NCBI GenBank assembly: GCA_036365145.1
Contig: JAEOAD010002231.1
Span: forward strand, 1,674,001-1,738,000
Direction: 5' to 3'
Origin: Orientallactaga sibirica
Lineage: Eukaryota > Chordata > Mammalia > Rodentia > Dipodidae
DNA: 64,000 nt
Shown here piece by piece: positions 1 to 26,739 of the stretch. Under the pieces are notes generated by a model. It did not search any database, was not told the DNA's origin, and saw nothing but the letters and a program-made list of their open reading frames with translations. Each line of letters opens with the position of its first letter. The first letter of the stretch is position 1. A program made the position numbers and the translations under genes.

Positions 1-2101
1 GACTTGAAGTGTATATATCTAATGTTTGCTTGATTGTTCTTGAGTTTGCATTCGTCCAGTTTCTCCTGGTTATTCCTTATAGCAGTTGGAAATGGTTATT
101 CTGTAACATTATATGATGGAAGTATGTAACTTGTTTGATTTTATAAGACTCACAACTAAGAGAGACTTGTGACTTTGGAACTATCTTAAGTTGGTAAAGA
201 CTATGGGACCTTTGAAGTTGAACTAAACACAATATACAATGTGAGACGGTTATGAATCTATCTATTGGGGCCAGGGGCGGAATGCGGTAGTTTGAATGGA
301 TGTCCCCGATAGATTTAGGAGTTTTATTATAACCGTGGATGTCCAGCTACCTAGCTGAAGGAGATGTCACAGCCCTAAGGTGTTACTGAGGGTGGCTCTG
401 AATTCCAGCCTAAGATATGCAGAGTGCTTGAGCTCTGCCTGGGATTCCTGGAGTGTGCTTGTGGTGTTGGTGGAGGTATTTTTCTCTGCATGGACCTGTG
501 AAAGGGGACCAGTTACTTCCACTATTATGTAACTTCCCTAGATCTGTTGCAACAGAATTGGTACCAGAAAGTGGGTTGTTATTATGTGATGAATCTGACC
601 ATGTGGATTTTGGTCTTTTGGAACGTTTGTTTTGGAGGAATGGGCATGGACTTGGAAATTACAACTGCAGATGCCTTCCAGAGTGTTAAGTTAAGTTTTA
701 TGGGCTGTTCTGGTGAAAGTTTGAAAATTCTAAGTGCAGAGAGAATTGGATTTGGAGGCTTTTCTTATGAACACTCAAAGGAGAAGGAAAGACTGCAGAG
801 AACTTTGTTGTAACTGGGCTACTGGGGAGAGGTTGGTGATCCACTGCCCATGTCCAGAGTTTGATCAAGGTTAAATTGGTGATGGACTGATGTGCTTGGG
901 TAAAGATATAGAACTGAGGAATTTAAGATTTAAAGTTGGAAAAACTCAAGCAAATTTAAAATCCGGGGCACTGAGATTGGTCAAATACATTAACCCAAGT
1001 ACTTTACATTGAAAGGATGCCTAAGGAAAGACTGAATGGTAAAAATGCAAACTCTTTTGAAAGGAGACTTAAAGGAAGGAATCTGTTCTTCAAGGTCACA
1101 ATTTATTTTATCACTGAATTAAGAATATGGCTGTGTCTTGCACACCTGGTATTAGTTTCAGAAGCATGAAAAATGCATGCAGTGGGTAATGAAGTGCACA
1201 CAGTTCCAGGAGCTGCTGCTGACACATGGAATATAGGCAGGGCATGATGACCCTGGTAGACCAGTGGAGCCTTTGGAAAATAGACCATGGTTTGCATGGA
1301 GACCCAAAGATTTTTTTTTTTTTTAGATTATACCACAACTGTGAAAAGGCTACCATGGAGCACTGTTAGCTCAGGATGGAAGTTTTCCCTGGCTATTCAG
1401 CCCAGCTGTGGGGATGGGGGAAGAACTGCAAAATCTGGAGACTGTCAGTCACTGGTTATGATACTGGACTTGAAGTGTATATATCTAATGTTTGCTTGAT
1501 TGTTCTTGAGTTTGCATTCGTCCAGTTTCTCCTGGTTATTCCTTATAGCAGTTGGAAATGGTTATTCTGTAACATTATATGATGGAAGTATGTAACTTGT
1601 TTGATTTTATAAGACTCACAACTAAGAGAGACTTGTGACTTTGGAACTATCTTAAGTTGGTAAAGACTATGGGACCTTTGAAGTTGAACTAAACACAATA
1701 TACAATGTGAGACGGTTATGAATCTATCTATTGGGGCCAGGGGCGGAATGCGGTAGTTTGAATGGATGTCCCCCGATAGATTTAGGAGTTTTATTATAAC
1801 TTCGTGGATGTCCAGCTACCTAGCTGAAGGAGATGTCACAGCCCTAAGGTGTTACTGAGGGTGGCTCTGAATTCCAGCCTAAGATATGCAGAGTGCTTGA
1901 GCTCTGCCTGGGATTCCTGGAGTGTGCTTGTGGTGTTGGTGGAGGTATTTTCTCTCTGCATGGACCTGTGAAAGGGGACCAGTTACTTCCACTATTATGT
2001 AACTTCCCCTAGATCTGTAAGCTTCAAATAAATTCCATTCCTCCCATAACTTGTGTATGGTTTGGAGATTCATCCCAGCAGAATTGAAGTTGACTGAAAC
2101 A
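1..2101 (+). mobile_element. MaLR/ERVL-type LTR element: internal - LTR - internal - LTR
   Basis: Two LTRs, at 283-554 and 1749-2101, both start TG and the second ends ...tgaaaca. The internal part after the first LTR begins ttggtaccagaaagtggg, which resembles the Leu-tRNA primer-binding start typical of ERVL/MaLR elements. Bases 1-547 are repeated almost exactly at 1467-2018. The first LTR lacks about 80 bases near its 3' end that hold AATAAA in the second LTR (2027-2032). There is no intact coding capacity, as expected for a non-autonomous MaLR. Confidence 0.75.
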
Positions 2102-2690
2102 CCTTCCCAAATAAACTAACAAAAGATTAACAGGAAAGAAAGCTTATCAATTCATTGATGTGAAAGGGACATCATATGATGGCCAGTACCCAAAACTTCA
2201 AGGAAGTTCAAAGGGTTATAAAGCTTTCTTCATAGAGAAAAGGGAGACGGGGCTGCAGGCCACCTGATAGGGTTATGAATGACTTTAGGGGTAATGAATA
2301 GACAATGGCTAGGGACAAATTTCTTCTGGGCTCTGGGAGTGTCACCTAATTTTCTATCTCCTGCTAGTCTTTCTTGGTTAGCACATTTTAGATCTAATCT
2401 TCAAGTAGTTAAGGGACGTTTAGAAACTGTCTCATGTAGCATTTGCTGATGGCCAATAGCCATTCATTTAAAATAATCAGCAGATCATTATCTCAAGGTG
2501 ATATCTGTACATAACTTCAAGAGACAAGTCCAAGCCTGATCCAGAAAAGTTGTTAGATCCATCCTTCTCTTGCCTGTTTGGGGCACGAATGTGAGAGAAA
2601 AGAAAACCGAGCTTGCTTGGGTATCTGTCTTGAGATATGGTCCTCTGAGTCTAACTCGACTCTGAGGGCATATTTAAAAAAAAAAAAAAT
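2102..2690. other. No recognised feature
   Basis: About 590 bases of unremarkable sequence with no convincing open frame or repeat that I can name. Confidence 0.4.
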
Positions 2691-2691
2691 C

Positions 2692-2880
2692 AGGGCTGGA
2701 AAGATTTAGTGGTTAAGGGACTAGCCTACAAAGTCTAAGAACCCAGGTTTAATTCTTCAGTATACATGTAAAGCTAGATGCACAAGGTGGAACATTGTCT
2801 GGAGTTTATTTGCAGTGGCTAGAGGACCTGGTGCACCCATTCTCTCTATCTGCCTCTCTTTCTGAAATAAATAAAGAAAG
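2692..2880 (+). repeat. tRNA-derived SINE
   Basis: It has the full order: head (gggctgg...tggttaaggga), a B-box-like segment, a (ct)n region and a taaataaa-type tail. Confidence 0.85.
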
Positions 2881-3577
2881 AAAATATTTATAAACAAGAA
2901 TCATCCCCTTGTCTAAAGACCATGCCCGCACTACACTGTGGTCCCTCTCTCTGAAGGTCAGTTTCTCTTCCATTTACCAACTTGACATTTGGTTAAAACA
3001 AGTATACTAAGCAAACAAAATAAAACAAAAAGTAAACCAGACATGACACCATCTTTGTTAAAATAGAAAATTTAATAAAACCAATGGAAACTGCTAAAGC
3101 TGAGTCAGTCGTTAGGCAGACTTATAAAACACAGTACAACTGTAGTCACATCACATGAACCGGGAAGTGCAAAACTGTAAAATGTCTATTGTGCAATTTA
3201 CTAAGTAAGTGTGAGAAAGCATCAACGGTCTTTTTGGTGGTGTTATATGTAAAGATATTTTAATTGCTAAAGTTTGAGGCACTGAATGAAAAGTAAGTTC
3301 TGCATCTCATACTGTCTCACAGAAGGCAGAAGTTCTTTATGTCAAGTTAGCTATAAAAATTCTTTGGTTAGGAATACTGGAAATCCATGTATAAATTGAA
3401 TAGTAAGAAAATTGCTACTGCTGAGTTTCAAAAACAGAAATTTCAGGTCAGGAGCTGACTGGAAGGTGTGTACTGTAACCTATATATGCATCACCTCATC
3501 TATAATCTTCAGAGCCTCTTATTCACTCAGTCCCATTGTATTCAGAATACTAGCCTTTCTTTGCTCTCTCTCTCTTT

Positions 3578-3706
3578 CTTTTTTGGAGGTATGATCTTAC
3601 TGTAGCCCAGACTGACCTGGAACTTATTCTATAGTCCCAGGCTCGCCTTGAACTAACAGTGATCCTCCTACCTCTGCCTCTTAAGGGTGTACAGCACCAC
3701 ACCTGG

Positions 3707-3748
<42 letters not shown>

Positions 3749-3904
3749 TCATTCATTCATTCTTGGTTTTTGAGGTAGGGCCTTGCTCTAGTCCAGGCTC
3801 ACCTATAATGCACTATGTAGTCTCAGCAGGCTTTGAACTCACAGTAACCCTTCTACCTGGCCACTGAGTGCTGGCATTAAAGGTGTGTGCCACCACACCC
3901 AGCC
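3578..3904 (-). repeat. Two antisense B1 SINEs separated by (TA)n
   Basis: The B1 copies lie at 3578-3707 and about 3763-3904. A (TA)n microsatellite of about 39 bases sits between them at 3708-3746 and is likely length-variable. All are inside the presumed CYP2U1 3' UTR. Confidence 0.85.
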
Positions 3905-4009
3905 TTTCATTTTAAAAAATAAAAATCTTCAAGGCACTTAAGTTAGCCTATCTGTTTTCTTATCTGTTCTTCAAGTGCTTGCTTCTTTCTCTTTATAAGA
4001 AGAAAGTCA

Positions 4010-4229
4010 GGGCTGGAGAGATGGCTTAGTGGTTAAGGAGCTTGCCTACGAAGTTTAAGGACCCATGTTTGAGTCTCCAGATCCCATATAAGCCAGACAT
4101 ACAAAGGTGAGCCAAGCTCAAGGTCGCACATGCCCACTGGGTGGTGCAAGTATCTGGAATTTGATTGCAGTGGATGAGGCCCTGGCATGCCAATTCTCTC
4201 CCTCTCTGTCTCTCTCTAAAAATAAAAAA
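4010..4229 (+). repeat. tRNA-derived SINE
   Basis: The head gggctggagagatggcttag is intact. The middle carries an insertion relative to the short form (about 4105-4145). Confidence 0.85.
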
Positions 4230-4821
4230 TGAAAGATGGGAGACAATGTGGCAGATAATACAAAGAATGGAGAATAAAAAAAATCAATACTTGATTATGT
4301 AATCTCCTACATGATTCTGTTTACTCTTTCTATGGTTTTATCATATGTAGTATTTCACTTTGTTAAGTATTCAGGTATCTGCTTGGGAATGTGTCCAATC
4401 CAGGGGAAAACCTGGCCTCATATTCAGAGCTTCCCTGGAATGCCACCCTGCACTAAGATCTGACTACTCTAAAGTGGTGGGGGAGACTGAGGAGGAAGCC
4501 AGAGGAAGGGAGAGCTGCTGCCTCTGATACTCATAGTCAGCAACTTGCCTCTTCCTTTTGCTTACTTCTTAAAGTAACAACCATTGTGGATTTTTCCTTG
4601 CCCTCTTCTCTATCAGGAAGAACAGTAGCAGCAACTTCCTTCTTTAGTGAGTGAGAGAGAAGGCCACAGAAGTCCCTGCTATAGTTCTAGAGGCTTAAGG
4701 TACCCCTGTAAGCTTGTTTGAACTAGTTACCCTAAATGATGAATCAAGTCTAGTAACTTTTAGACACTGCTTTAAACTGATACTGACAAATAACATACTG
4801 ATTTAAAAAATTATTATTATT

Positions 4822-4953
4822 ATTTTGAGGCAGGTTCCCCACGCTAGCCCAGGTGGGCCTTAAACTTAACAGTGATCCTCCTACCTTGGCATACCCTCAC
4901 ACTCACCCACAAGCCCAGCGCTGGGATTACAGGTGTCAGTCATCACACGCGGC
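4822..4953 (-). repeat. Old antisense B1 SINE
   Basis: Diverged gaggcaggttccc...gctgggattacaggtg structure. The 'tacag' form suggests an older B1 than the 'taaagg' copies. Confidence 0.7.
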
Positions 4954-6498
4954 CTCTAAAAACAGTGTTAAGCAGCAAAAACACAGCTTGTAGTTGGAAA
5001 TTTCCCCTGAGGCATCTTTCCTGGAAGTCATTCCCAGGTTGACCAGGCCTCCACTAAGAGCAAGGCACTGCAAGAGAAGCAGCAGGGCAACATCTGTCCA
5101 GGTGTCCACTGGAATGAAGGCCGGGTAACAGTACAGGCCCACTGCAGATCAAGTGGGGGTGGTACTGAGAAGTGGCTCAGAAAGCAAAAGCAACCTCTGC
5201 CAGTCATAAGGGCTAAGAGGTTTGAAACCCAACGGTGGCACTTTTCAAGTCTGGGCCTTAACTTCATAAGCTGCAGCTTATCAGTTCTACACTGGCATCT
5301 TCTTACTATGAGAACAATTACGCTGACAGGTAAGGCATTCCGTGTGGCCAGCATGAAGACAGCCAGGTGCACAGACACAGCTGCTTGTGCACTGCCACAG
5401 GGGGAGCTGAAGAAAGGCCAAAGCCAGCCACTCTTGGGAGCATGGTTTCATAGGGTGGGAGGGGGAGTGGGGCTGATAGTGGCATATAGAGCAGTTCAGT
5501 TCTTCATGGTACATGGCAAGGCAGGAAACACCCCACTGTTATGGTAAAATGCACTCACACATCTCCAGATAGCCATTGCAGGGGCCTGTGAGGACCGTGT
5601 TATTAGAGGGGCCCTGTTTATGCAGGAACAGTGTTTCCTTGATACTGAGCACTCAAGGATCAATCACACTGGGGCTGGTGACAGAGCACAGGAGAGGAAG
5701 ACTCAAAGTAACTTGAAAGAGGAATCCTTTCCCAGTCAACTCCACAATTCCAGTGTCAAAATTTCCAAGCTCAGCACCCAGGGCTCAAGCCTTTGCAGTT
5801 CACTCGGCAAAGCTCACATAGGTTCCTCCTTGGCCTGACTCACTGTCCATGGAGTTCAAGTAGAAGACAGACAGGTGAATAACAGTATAGAGGAAATGTT
5901 AAAATCCAAATTCCTTTCATCTCAAAAGAGTGGGCAAAGGTACATTTTATCTCAGCTCCAAAAAAGTTGAAACTCCAGTCATAAAACAAAAAAATGCCCA
6001 TAAGAGATGAAGCCCAAAGAAACTAACAGAATCTGCACTAAAAAGGAAGAAAAAGAAAGTCTTACCTCAATATAACCTAACCCCTCATTGCGCTCTGACA
6101 AACTGTCCGTGGCTGAACACTATTTTCTTGCACTTAAAAAGTCAGAAAGTAGACCTTTATTTTTGTATTAGGTCTTAACAGCATTTTGGCAATTTCACAA
6201 TAGGTATGAGGCCTTTGATCCACTTTAGTGTTGAGAAGTCAAGAGAAGGCAATTGTGTTAATCTCACTTAACCACAGCACAACAAAGGCTGAAAGATGTG
6301 TCTGCCCACTGGTGGATCACAGCATGGCTACAGAGTCCTGAGGAGGAAGCCCCACGATGGGTGTTCTACCCTTCCCTGCCAGCTCCCTAACCTGAGTCTG
6401 TCCTGCCTCTGAGAACTGCTGCACACACTGTCAATCACAACAGAAGTGGTTGGGAAGGACACATATTCTGCAGTTAACTTCACTTCCAGGAGGCATCT

Positions 6499-20416
<13,918 letters not shown>

Positions 20417-20879
20417 GCTCTGGGTACCGGCCACCGCGATCGCCGAACCTCGGGCAGCTGACTCCAGGGGCCGGGCGTGCAGACGTCGGCCCAAGGCAGT
20501 GGAAGGTCAAGGGCGGGGACCAGAGCTCCAAGCGCGCTCCGGACTGGCTGAGGCGCAAGCCCTGTCCCCGCCCCCTCCAGGACCGCGCCGGCGTGGAACC
20601 CAGGCACGCCGTGGGTCTCCCCCCGAATAGAGCCTGAGGGTTGGGGCGGGGCACTTTCTGATTCGCTTGCAAAGCTGCACACCCCTGACTCGGGCTTGGC
20701 TGAGACGGTCCTTGAAACTAGGATGTTGGAGTGTGACCTTGCGCTGTGGTGTCATTTGTCTTGTCATTTGCGGCACGGAGCGCTGCCCCTTGCGGAGAGC
20801 TCACTGTGGGTGTGCCATGTAGCCTGAACACAGCAAGGATAAAGCAGCTAATATTATAAAAAGAAAACGGAATGGGGGG

Positions 20880-21052
20880 GGGGCTGGAGAGTAAGGCGCT
20901 TACCTGCAAAGCCAATGGACCTCCGCTCAATTCCTCAGGACCCACGTAAACCAGATGCACAAAGGTACCACATGCGTCTGGAGTTCGTTTGCAGTGGCTG
21001 GTGGCCCTGGCGTGCCCATTCTTCCTCTCTCAGTCTGTCTGTCTCTCTCAAG

Positions 21053-21095
<43 letters not shown>

Positions 21096-21405
21096 AATAA
21101 AATGTTTTTTTAAAAAGAAGCCTGGCGAGGTGGTGCACGCCTTTAATCTCAGCACTTGGGAAGCAGAGAGGTAGGAGGATCGCCGAGTTCCAGGGCACCC
21201 TGAGACTACATAGTGAATTCCAGGTCAGCCTGGGCTACAGCAAGACCCTACCTCGAAAAACGAAAGGAAGAAAGAAAGAGAGAGAGAGAGAGAAAAAAAG
21301 AAAGAAAGAAAGAAAGAGACAGAGAGAGGAAGGAAGGAAGGAAGGAAGGAAGGAAGGAAGGAAGGAAGGAAGGGAGGGAGGGAAAAGAAAAAAAGAAAAG
21401 AAAAT
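20880..21405 (+). repeat. tRNA-SINE, B1 and purine microsatellites
   Basis: A tRNA-SINE with a shortened head (20880-21050) is followed by (aaat)n to about 21095, B1 at 21119-21262, then (gaaa)n/(ggaa)n to 21405. The long open frames here are only translations of the purine repeats. Confidence 0.8.
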
Positions 21406-21912
21406 AGAGTGGGAAGGGTGTTGATATTAACATTGGCAATAGACCAGACATGAAACGCTGAGGTTGCAATATTAAATGCAAAGTGCAAAATGTCTTAAAA
21501 ACATCCTTCTTGACTCCACCTTGAAAATGGCAACTAGGTGCTAGTTTTCCAGGGTCTACAGACCAAATCCTGTAATTTCTACTGGTTAGGTTAGCCATAG
21601 AATTGTCTATGGAGGCCAGTTTTTGTTATGCTAAAGATTATATATGTATATAATGTGTGGTGTTGGGATGTGTGTGTGATGTCTGCAAGTGTATGTGCAG
21701 ATGCATGTTGCAGTGCCCAGAAGCCATAGGAGAATATATCCAATCATCCGTCCATTTCTTTGATACTGAGTCTTCCTGAATGGGGAACTACAGCTTTATC
21801 GACACCTAGCAATTCTCTTCTCCAGGCTCTGCTCTTCACAGGAGTAGAGTTACAGACCTGCGTGGCCACCTCCAACTGTTTATCTGAGTCCTGGTGAATT
21901 GAACTTGGCTGG

Positions 21913-22290
21913 TGTGGTAGTTTGAAAGGATGTTCCCCCATAGATTCAGGAGTTTTATTCAAGCTTGTGACTTGGATTTCCAGCCAGCTGCGGGCAAAGG
22001 TGTCACTGTGGGTGCATTTTAGTGTCCAGCCCTAAGGTGTGTTTGGGGGCAGATCTGAATTCCAGCCTAAAGGTATGCAGAGTGCTTGAGTTGGGGTCCT
22101 GGAGTTGTGCTTGCTTGTGGTGCTGGTGGTGGTTTCTCTCCCAGTGTGGATTTGGAAAAGGGGGACAGCTTCATCTGCCATTGTGGAACTTCCCCTGGAT
22201 CTGTAAGTGTTAATAAACCCCAAACCCCTTGCTCCCATACACTGTGCTTGGCTTAGAAGTTCATGTCAGCAACGAGAAGTTGACCACAAT
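21913..22290 (+). mobile_element. Solo LTR, MaLR-type family
   Basis: It starts tgtggtagtttgaaagg and carries the family's gatctgtaagtgttaataaa near its end. The 7 bases tggctgg occur directly before (21906-21912) and after (22291-22297), consistent with a target duplication; the exact LTR end is blurred by substitutions. Confidence 0.7.
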
Positions 22291-22560
22291 GGCTGGTCTC
22301 AAGCTCTCTAAAGCCTTCATGCTTGCTTCAAGCCCTCTTATCCACTGAACAATTTTCCCAGCCCAAATCCAGGATCTTGCTCATACTGGGAGAGGGCCAG
22401 ACCTCTGAGTCTTATCCTCAGCCCCCGTGGTAAACCTTTTTACCTGTGTTATTATTATTATTCCTTTCTTTCACACACTAAGAGTTTGAACACTCCTATG
22501 TTCTTAAGAAAATTGTGACTGAAGTGTGGTGAGTCCTCCCTTCATTCCATGATCTGTTCT

Positions 22561-23261
22561 TTTTTTTTTTTTTCTTTCTTGGTTTATTGAGGTAGGGCCT
22601 CTCTCTTGCCCAGGCTGACCTGGAATTCACTCAGTACTCTCAGGGTGTCCTTGAACTCATGGCAATCCTCTTACCTCTGCCTTCAGAGTGCTGGGATTAA
22701 AGGAGTATGCCACCGTGCCTGGCCATGTTCTATTTTTTTTCTATACACAAAATGTCAAGCCCATTTCATACTATTTTTGACATGTTTTGTGTAAGTTATC
22801 TTAAGCTTGTAGATTCCCTTTCTACATACCCTCAAAAATCTCAAATAGCTCACCTCACATTTTCTGTAGTTAACCGTTGTCAGATCACTTGTTTTAAAAA
22901 TTAAAGACAGTTAATTTGTTTTTACTTATTTTTAAAAATTTTATTTGCAAGTAGACAATGCCACTGCAAATGAACACCAGAGGAATGTGCCATTTTGTGT
23001 ATCTGGTATTACATGGGAATTGAACATAGCCTGTCAGGTTTTGCAAGCAAATACTTTTAGCCACTGAACCATCTCCCCAGCCCCAAAAGACAATTTAAAT
23101 TTATTTTTAACCTTTATTTTAATTAATGTGAGACTGTGTCTCACTATATAGCCCAGATTGGCCTGGAGCTCAAAATGTATCAAGGTAACTTCCAGCTTGC
23201 AATCCTCATGTCTCAGCCTCCTCAGTGCTGACTTTGCGGGAGTACACCAACACACCTGGTG
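22561..23261 (-). repeat. Antisense B1, tRNA-SINE and old B1
   Basis: B1 at 22561-22724, a diverged tRNA-SINE at 22925-23084 and an old B1 at about 23119-23261. Intergenic. Confidence 0.7.
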
Positions 23262-23589
23262 GGAAATGTTAACGTGTCAAGTACTTGTTGGTAGATAAGA
23301 TCTTCAGCATACCACTTCCTTCTCTTCACAGCCTTTCTCTCTAACGGTAGCCACTAGCATCTTTCTTTATGAGCAACTTCAATTCACAAATGATTTCAAA
23401 ATAGTTGAAGATGTGCCTAACTTAAGCCAGACAATCTCGCTCTTGTGCAAGATTTTGGGAAGTTAGGGGGGCCTTATGAATCCCAGCTTTTGGGTCCTTG
23501 TGTATTTTAACGAAGAATTGAAAAAAAAAACCAGCTATGCAAAGGATAGACTATGAATTATTGATTTAGGGAGAAATTATGAATTGTGA

Positions 23590-23870
23590 GGTTTATTTTA
23601 GGGAGAATTAAGATCTGGGGGAGAGGTTGCGGCGTATGGTGAGTCCTTCTTTCCGTGGGACCCTCTTCCCCCACCCGCGCTTGAGTCGCGCGTTCTCCCT
23701 TGGTTGGTTGCGGTCGCTGATAACCCAGGCAGCTCCTTTCCCGGGCCCCCTCCTCCATGTCCACTCTGGACCCGGCGCCGTGCCTTCCGGTAGCCGGGGT
23801 CGGAGTAGGGGGCCTCCGCTGGGAGAATGGGGGCCTGCGGTTCCCCAAACGTAGGTGTGGAAGTGTCAGC
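23590..23870. promoter_or_regulatory. Isolated CpG-rich patch of unknown origin
   Basis: About 280 bases with many CpGs (cccgcgcttgagtcgcgcg, acccggcgccgtg, gtagccggggtcggag) stand out in AT-rich repeat country 3 kb above the CYP2U1 promoter. On plus there is a possible donor gtgagt at 23639-23644. On minus, two overlapping open frames begin at TTG, not ATG, so a protein is not supported. It could be the promoter and first exon of a non-coding RNA, a retrocopy fragment, or an old LTR. Confidence 0.4.
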
Positions 23871-24476
23871 CAAGGCTGATCTCCAACCTGAGGCCTGTGT
23901 AGCCGCTACCCACTGTAGGCTAGAACTTCAGGTTTTTTGTATTTTTTTGTCTTTTTCTGTCACATGCGCGACCCCAGTGGCCTCAGTAGCGAAGACATTT
24001 CCTGCCCAAGCTAGGCGCTGCTCTGTTTCTCAATGTCCACCTTCTTTCCGAATTTCTTTTAATGGATGAAACCAACCTCTTGTGGCATTTTCATTATTTT
24101 TGTCATACAAATTTTGTAGTAGAAAATGATAAGCAATAATCCTGTTAATTAAAGCATGTTAGAAAGATATGACGCCACTGCCCAGCACCCGACCTGTGCG
24201 TGTACTGGGGACAGTTCTGATGGTACCCTTCCTGAACATTTGGAAGCAAGTACATCTTCTATCACACCGAACATTCTTTTTGTTGTTAGCATAAAAAGGA
24301 AGATACACTTTGCCAGACTACCTTCCACAAACTGCCTTTTTGGGCATCAGTTATCACTCTGCACACCAGAGATTTCCTTAAAGGGAACCCAGAGAGATAG
24401 AAAGAGGTTGACAGGTTGTGGCATAGCAAGCCGCCTTCTCATCTGAGTAGAAGCCAGTCAATGAATTGCTTTTTAA

Positions 24477-25828
24477 AGTTTTTGTTTATTTTTATTTATT
24501 TATTTGAGAGTGACAGATAGATGGAAAGAGAAAGAGGCAGATAGTTAGAGAATGGGCTAGCCAGGGCTTCCAGCCACTGCAAACGAACTCCAGATACATG
24601 CGCCCCTTATGCATCTGTTTTACCTGGGTCCTGGGGAATCAAGCCTGGAACCAGGGTCCTTAGAGTGAACCTCCTCCTTAGACTCAGGTGTGTAAAGGGG
24701 GACCCGAATTGGCTCATGGATTCTGATTGGTTCATGAACTCTGGGCTGACCCAAGAGGCTGATCTGAGAGAGGAAGCAGGAAGTTCCTTCTGGGGAGTGT
24801 TTCTGGTAGCCATCTTGGGTGAGGCAGGATCAGACGCAAGGGTCGGGGTGACATCTGGTCCTCTTAATCGTCTCATGCCCCTGACTTAACTGCCTGAAAG
24901 AGAATAGCTTTCTCCTGTCCCCTTCATTGTAACTATATTTGTGGCTTTTTCCTAAATATTATTTTATTTTCATTAGGTTAACTGGTCTGTGAGGCAAATA
25001 GGAAGTGTTTGGCCATATGTTGAAGAGCTAACCACCAGTACCTTAGAATAAAATGTGTTTTTTTTAAATGTATTATTTATTTATGAGAGACAGAGAGATA
25101 ATGGACCCACCAGGGCCTCTAGCCACTGCAAATGAACTCTACATGCATGCGACACCATGTGCATCTGGCTTATGTGAGTTGTAGGATTCAAACCTGGGTC
25201 CTTAGGTTTTGTAGGCATATGCCTTAACTGCTAAGCCATATCTCCAGCCCTAACCTGATTTTATAAGCAGGGTTGTGGGGCTTGAGGTAATTGAGATAAA
25301 ATGAGGCTAGCTCAGAGGACCTAAATTCATGTGGGTGGTCTCTAATCCAACACAAATTGAGACCTTAGAAGAGTTTCGGACTCAGACACAAAGGATTCAA
25401 CAGGTAGCAGCATCAACAGCAGGATTGAGGCTCCAGAAGCCAGCCTGCCATCCCCTCCAACTTGACTTTCAGCCACAAGAACCAGGAGGACACAAATGCC
25501 TCGGTTTGAGCCACCCTGCCTGCAGCACTTGGTTGTGACAGCCCTGTAAACTAATGTGGGAAGCTTTAGGGAGCACAGTTCATCCAGCTTCTTTTTAAAA
25601 ATATATATTTTTTATTTGTTTATTTGAGAGAAAGAGGCCGGGGCGGGGGGGAGGCGGGGCGGAGAGGGAGAGACAGAATGGGTGCGCCAGGGCCTCCAGC
25701 CACTGCAAACTAACTCCAGATGCGTGTGCTCCCTTGTACATCTGGCTTTCATGGGGCCTGGAGAATCGAACTGGATCCTTTGGCTTTGCAGGCAAATGCC
25801 TTTACTGCTAAACCATCCCTCCAGCCCC
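24477..25828 (-). repeat. Three antisense tRNA-derived SINEs
   Basis: Copies at 24477-24663 (head end missing), 25064-25251 and 25595-25828. The sequence between them (24664-25060, 25252-25590) shows nothing I recognise. Confidence 0.8.
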
Positions 25829-25999
25829 TCATCCAGCTTCTTAAGGAAGGATTTTCCCAAATTCCATTCGGGACATTCTTGCTATATTTCTGCTATATTT
25901 TTTCCTATTTTAAATAGGTCAGTAAAATTCCAACCTCAAACAGCACAGGAAGAAAGTACTGAAATGTCCTTTGGGTAGAGGTGAAAAATAAGAAAGACG

Positions 26000-26733
26000 G
26001 GCTGGAGGGATGGCTTAGCAGTTAAGGTGCTTGCCTGCAAAGCCTAAGAACCCATGTTCAAGACCCCAGATCCCACATAAGCCAGACACACAAGGCGATG
26101 CAAGGTTGCACATATGCACAAGGTGGCACATGAATCTGGAGTTCAATTGCAGTGGCTGCAGGAGCTGGTGCAGCAACTCTCTCTCTCTCTTCCTCAAAAA
26201 AAAAAAAAAAAAAAAAAAAGGCCAGTATGCTGGGTTTGCCTTAAAAAAATAAGATGATAACAGCAATAAGGAAACTCCAAATATAATTAAAAAAATTACT
26301 TTCCTCCTGAAATCCTTCTGGCCTTCCGTGAATTTTGACCAAAACTCTTGGTAACTGTATATCAAAAATCTCTAAGTATTTGTTATTTTGTTATCAAGAG
26401 GGGTGTTAAATTGCAAAATGATATTTGTCCAGCTGGTTTTTAATTCCTCCAGGAAATTCACGCCACATGCCACAATTATCCAGTTACTGAACATTAACAC
26501 AGAGGGCTTAGGGATTAAGAAAGTTTTGCAAGGGCTGGAGAGGTGGTTTAGCAGTTAAAGGTATTTGCCTGCAAAGCCAAAGGACCTAGGTTTGAGTCAC
26601 TCGTACCCATGTAAAGCCAGATGCCCAATGTTGCACATGCATCTGGAGGTTGTTTGCAGTGGCTAGAGGCCCTGGCGTGCCCATTCTCTCTCTCTACCTG
26701 CTTCTCTCTTTCACAAATAAATAGAATAATTCT
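26000..26733 (+). repeat. Two sense tRNA-derived SINEs
   Basis: Copies at 26000-26219, ending in an A-run, and 26532-26733, ending aaataaataga. Confidence 0.85.
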
Positions 26734-26739
26734 TTTAAA

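Larger units (their letters stand above)
3050..6498 (-). other. CYP2U1: Probable CYP2U1 3' UTR
   Basis: Sequence below the stop codon contains two candidate poly(A) signals on the minus strand: AATAAA at 6161-6156, only about 340 bases from the stop, and ATTAAA at 3076-3071, followed by a T/GT-rich stretch suitable as a downstream element. The block at 3050-3560 is repeat-free and looks single-copy, which favours a long UTR ending near 3050. SINEs sit inside it at 3578-3904, 4010-4229 and 4822-4953. The end point is inferred. Confidence 0.4.

Noticed and set aside
4010..4070. tRNA-like heads with A and B boxes, seen dozens of times
   Set aside because: They are followed by SINE bodies and A-rich tails and lack a full cloverleaf, so they are SINEs, not tRNA genes.
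5028..5378. 116-codon open frame on minus
   Set aside because: Lies in the presumed CYP2U1 3' UTR, has no recognisable domain and no splice context; length is within chance expectation.
1..6498. Search for HADH, the next gene in human synteny
   Set aside because: No HADH-like exon seen; only repeats and the CYP2U1 3' UTR region are present.
21213..21598. Low-complexity frames rich in Lys/Glu/Arg or Ser/Phe/Leu
   Set aside because: Translations of (gaaa)n and (ggaa)n microsatellites.
23598..23873. 91-codon minus-strand frame in the CpG patch
   Set aside because: Begins at TTG rather than ATG and matches no protein I recognise; high GC alone keeps frames open.
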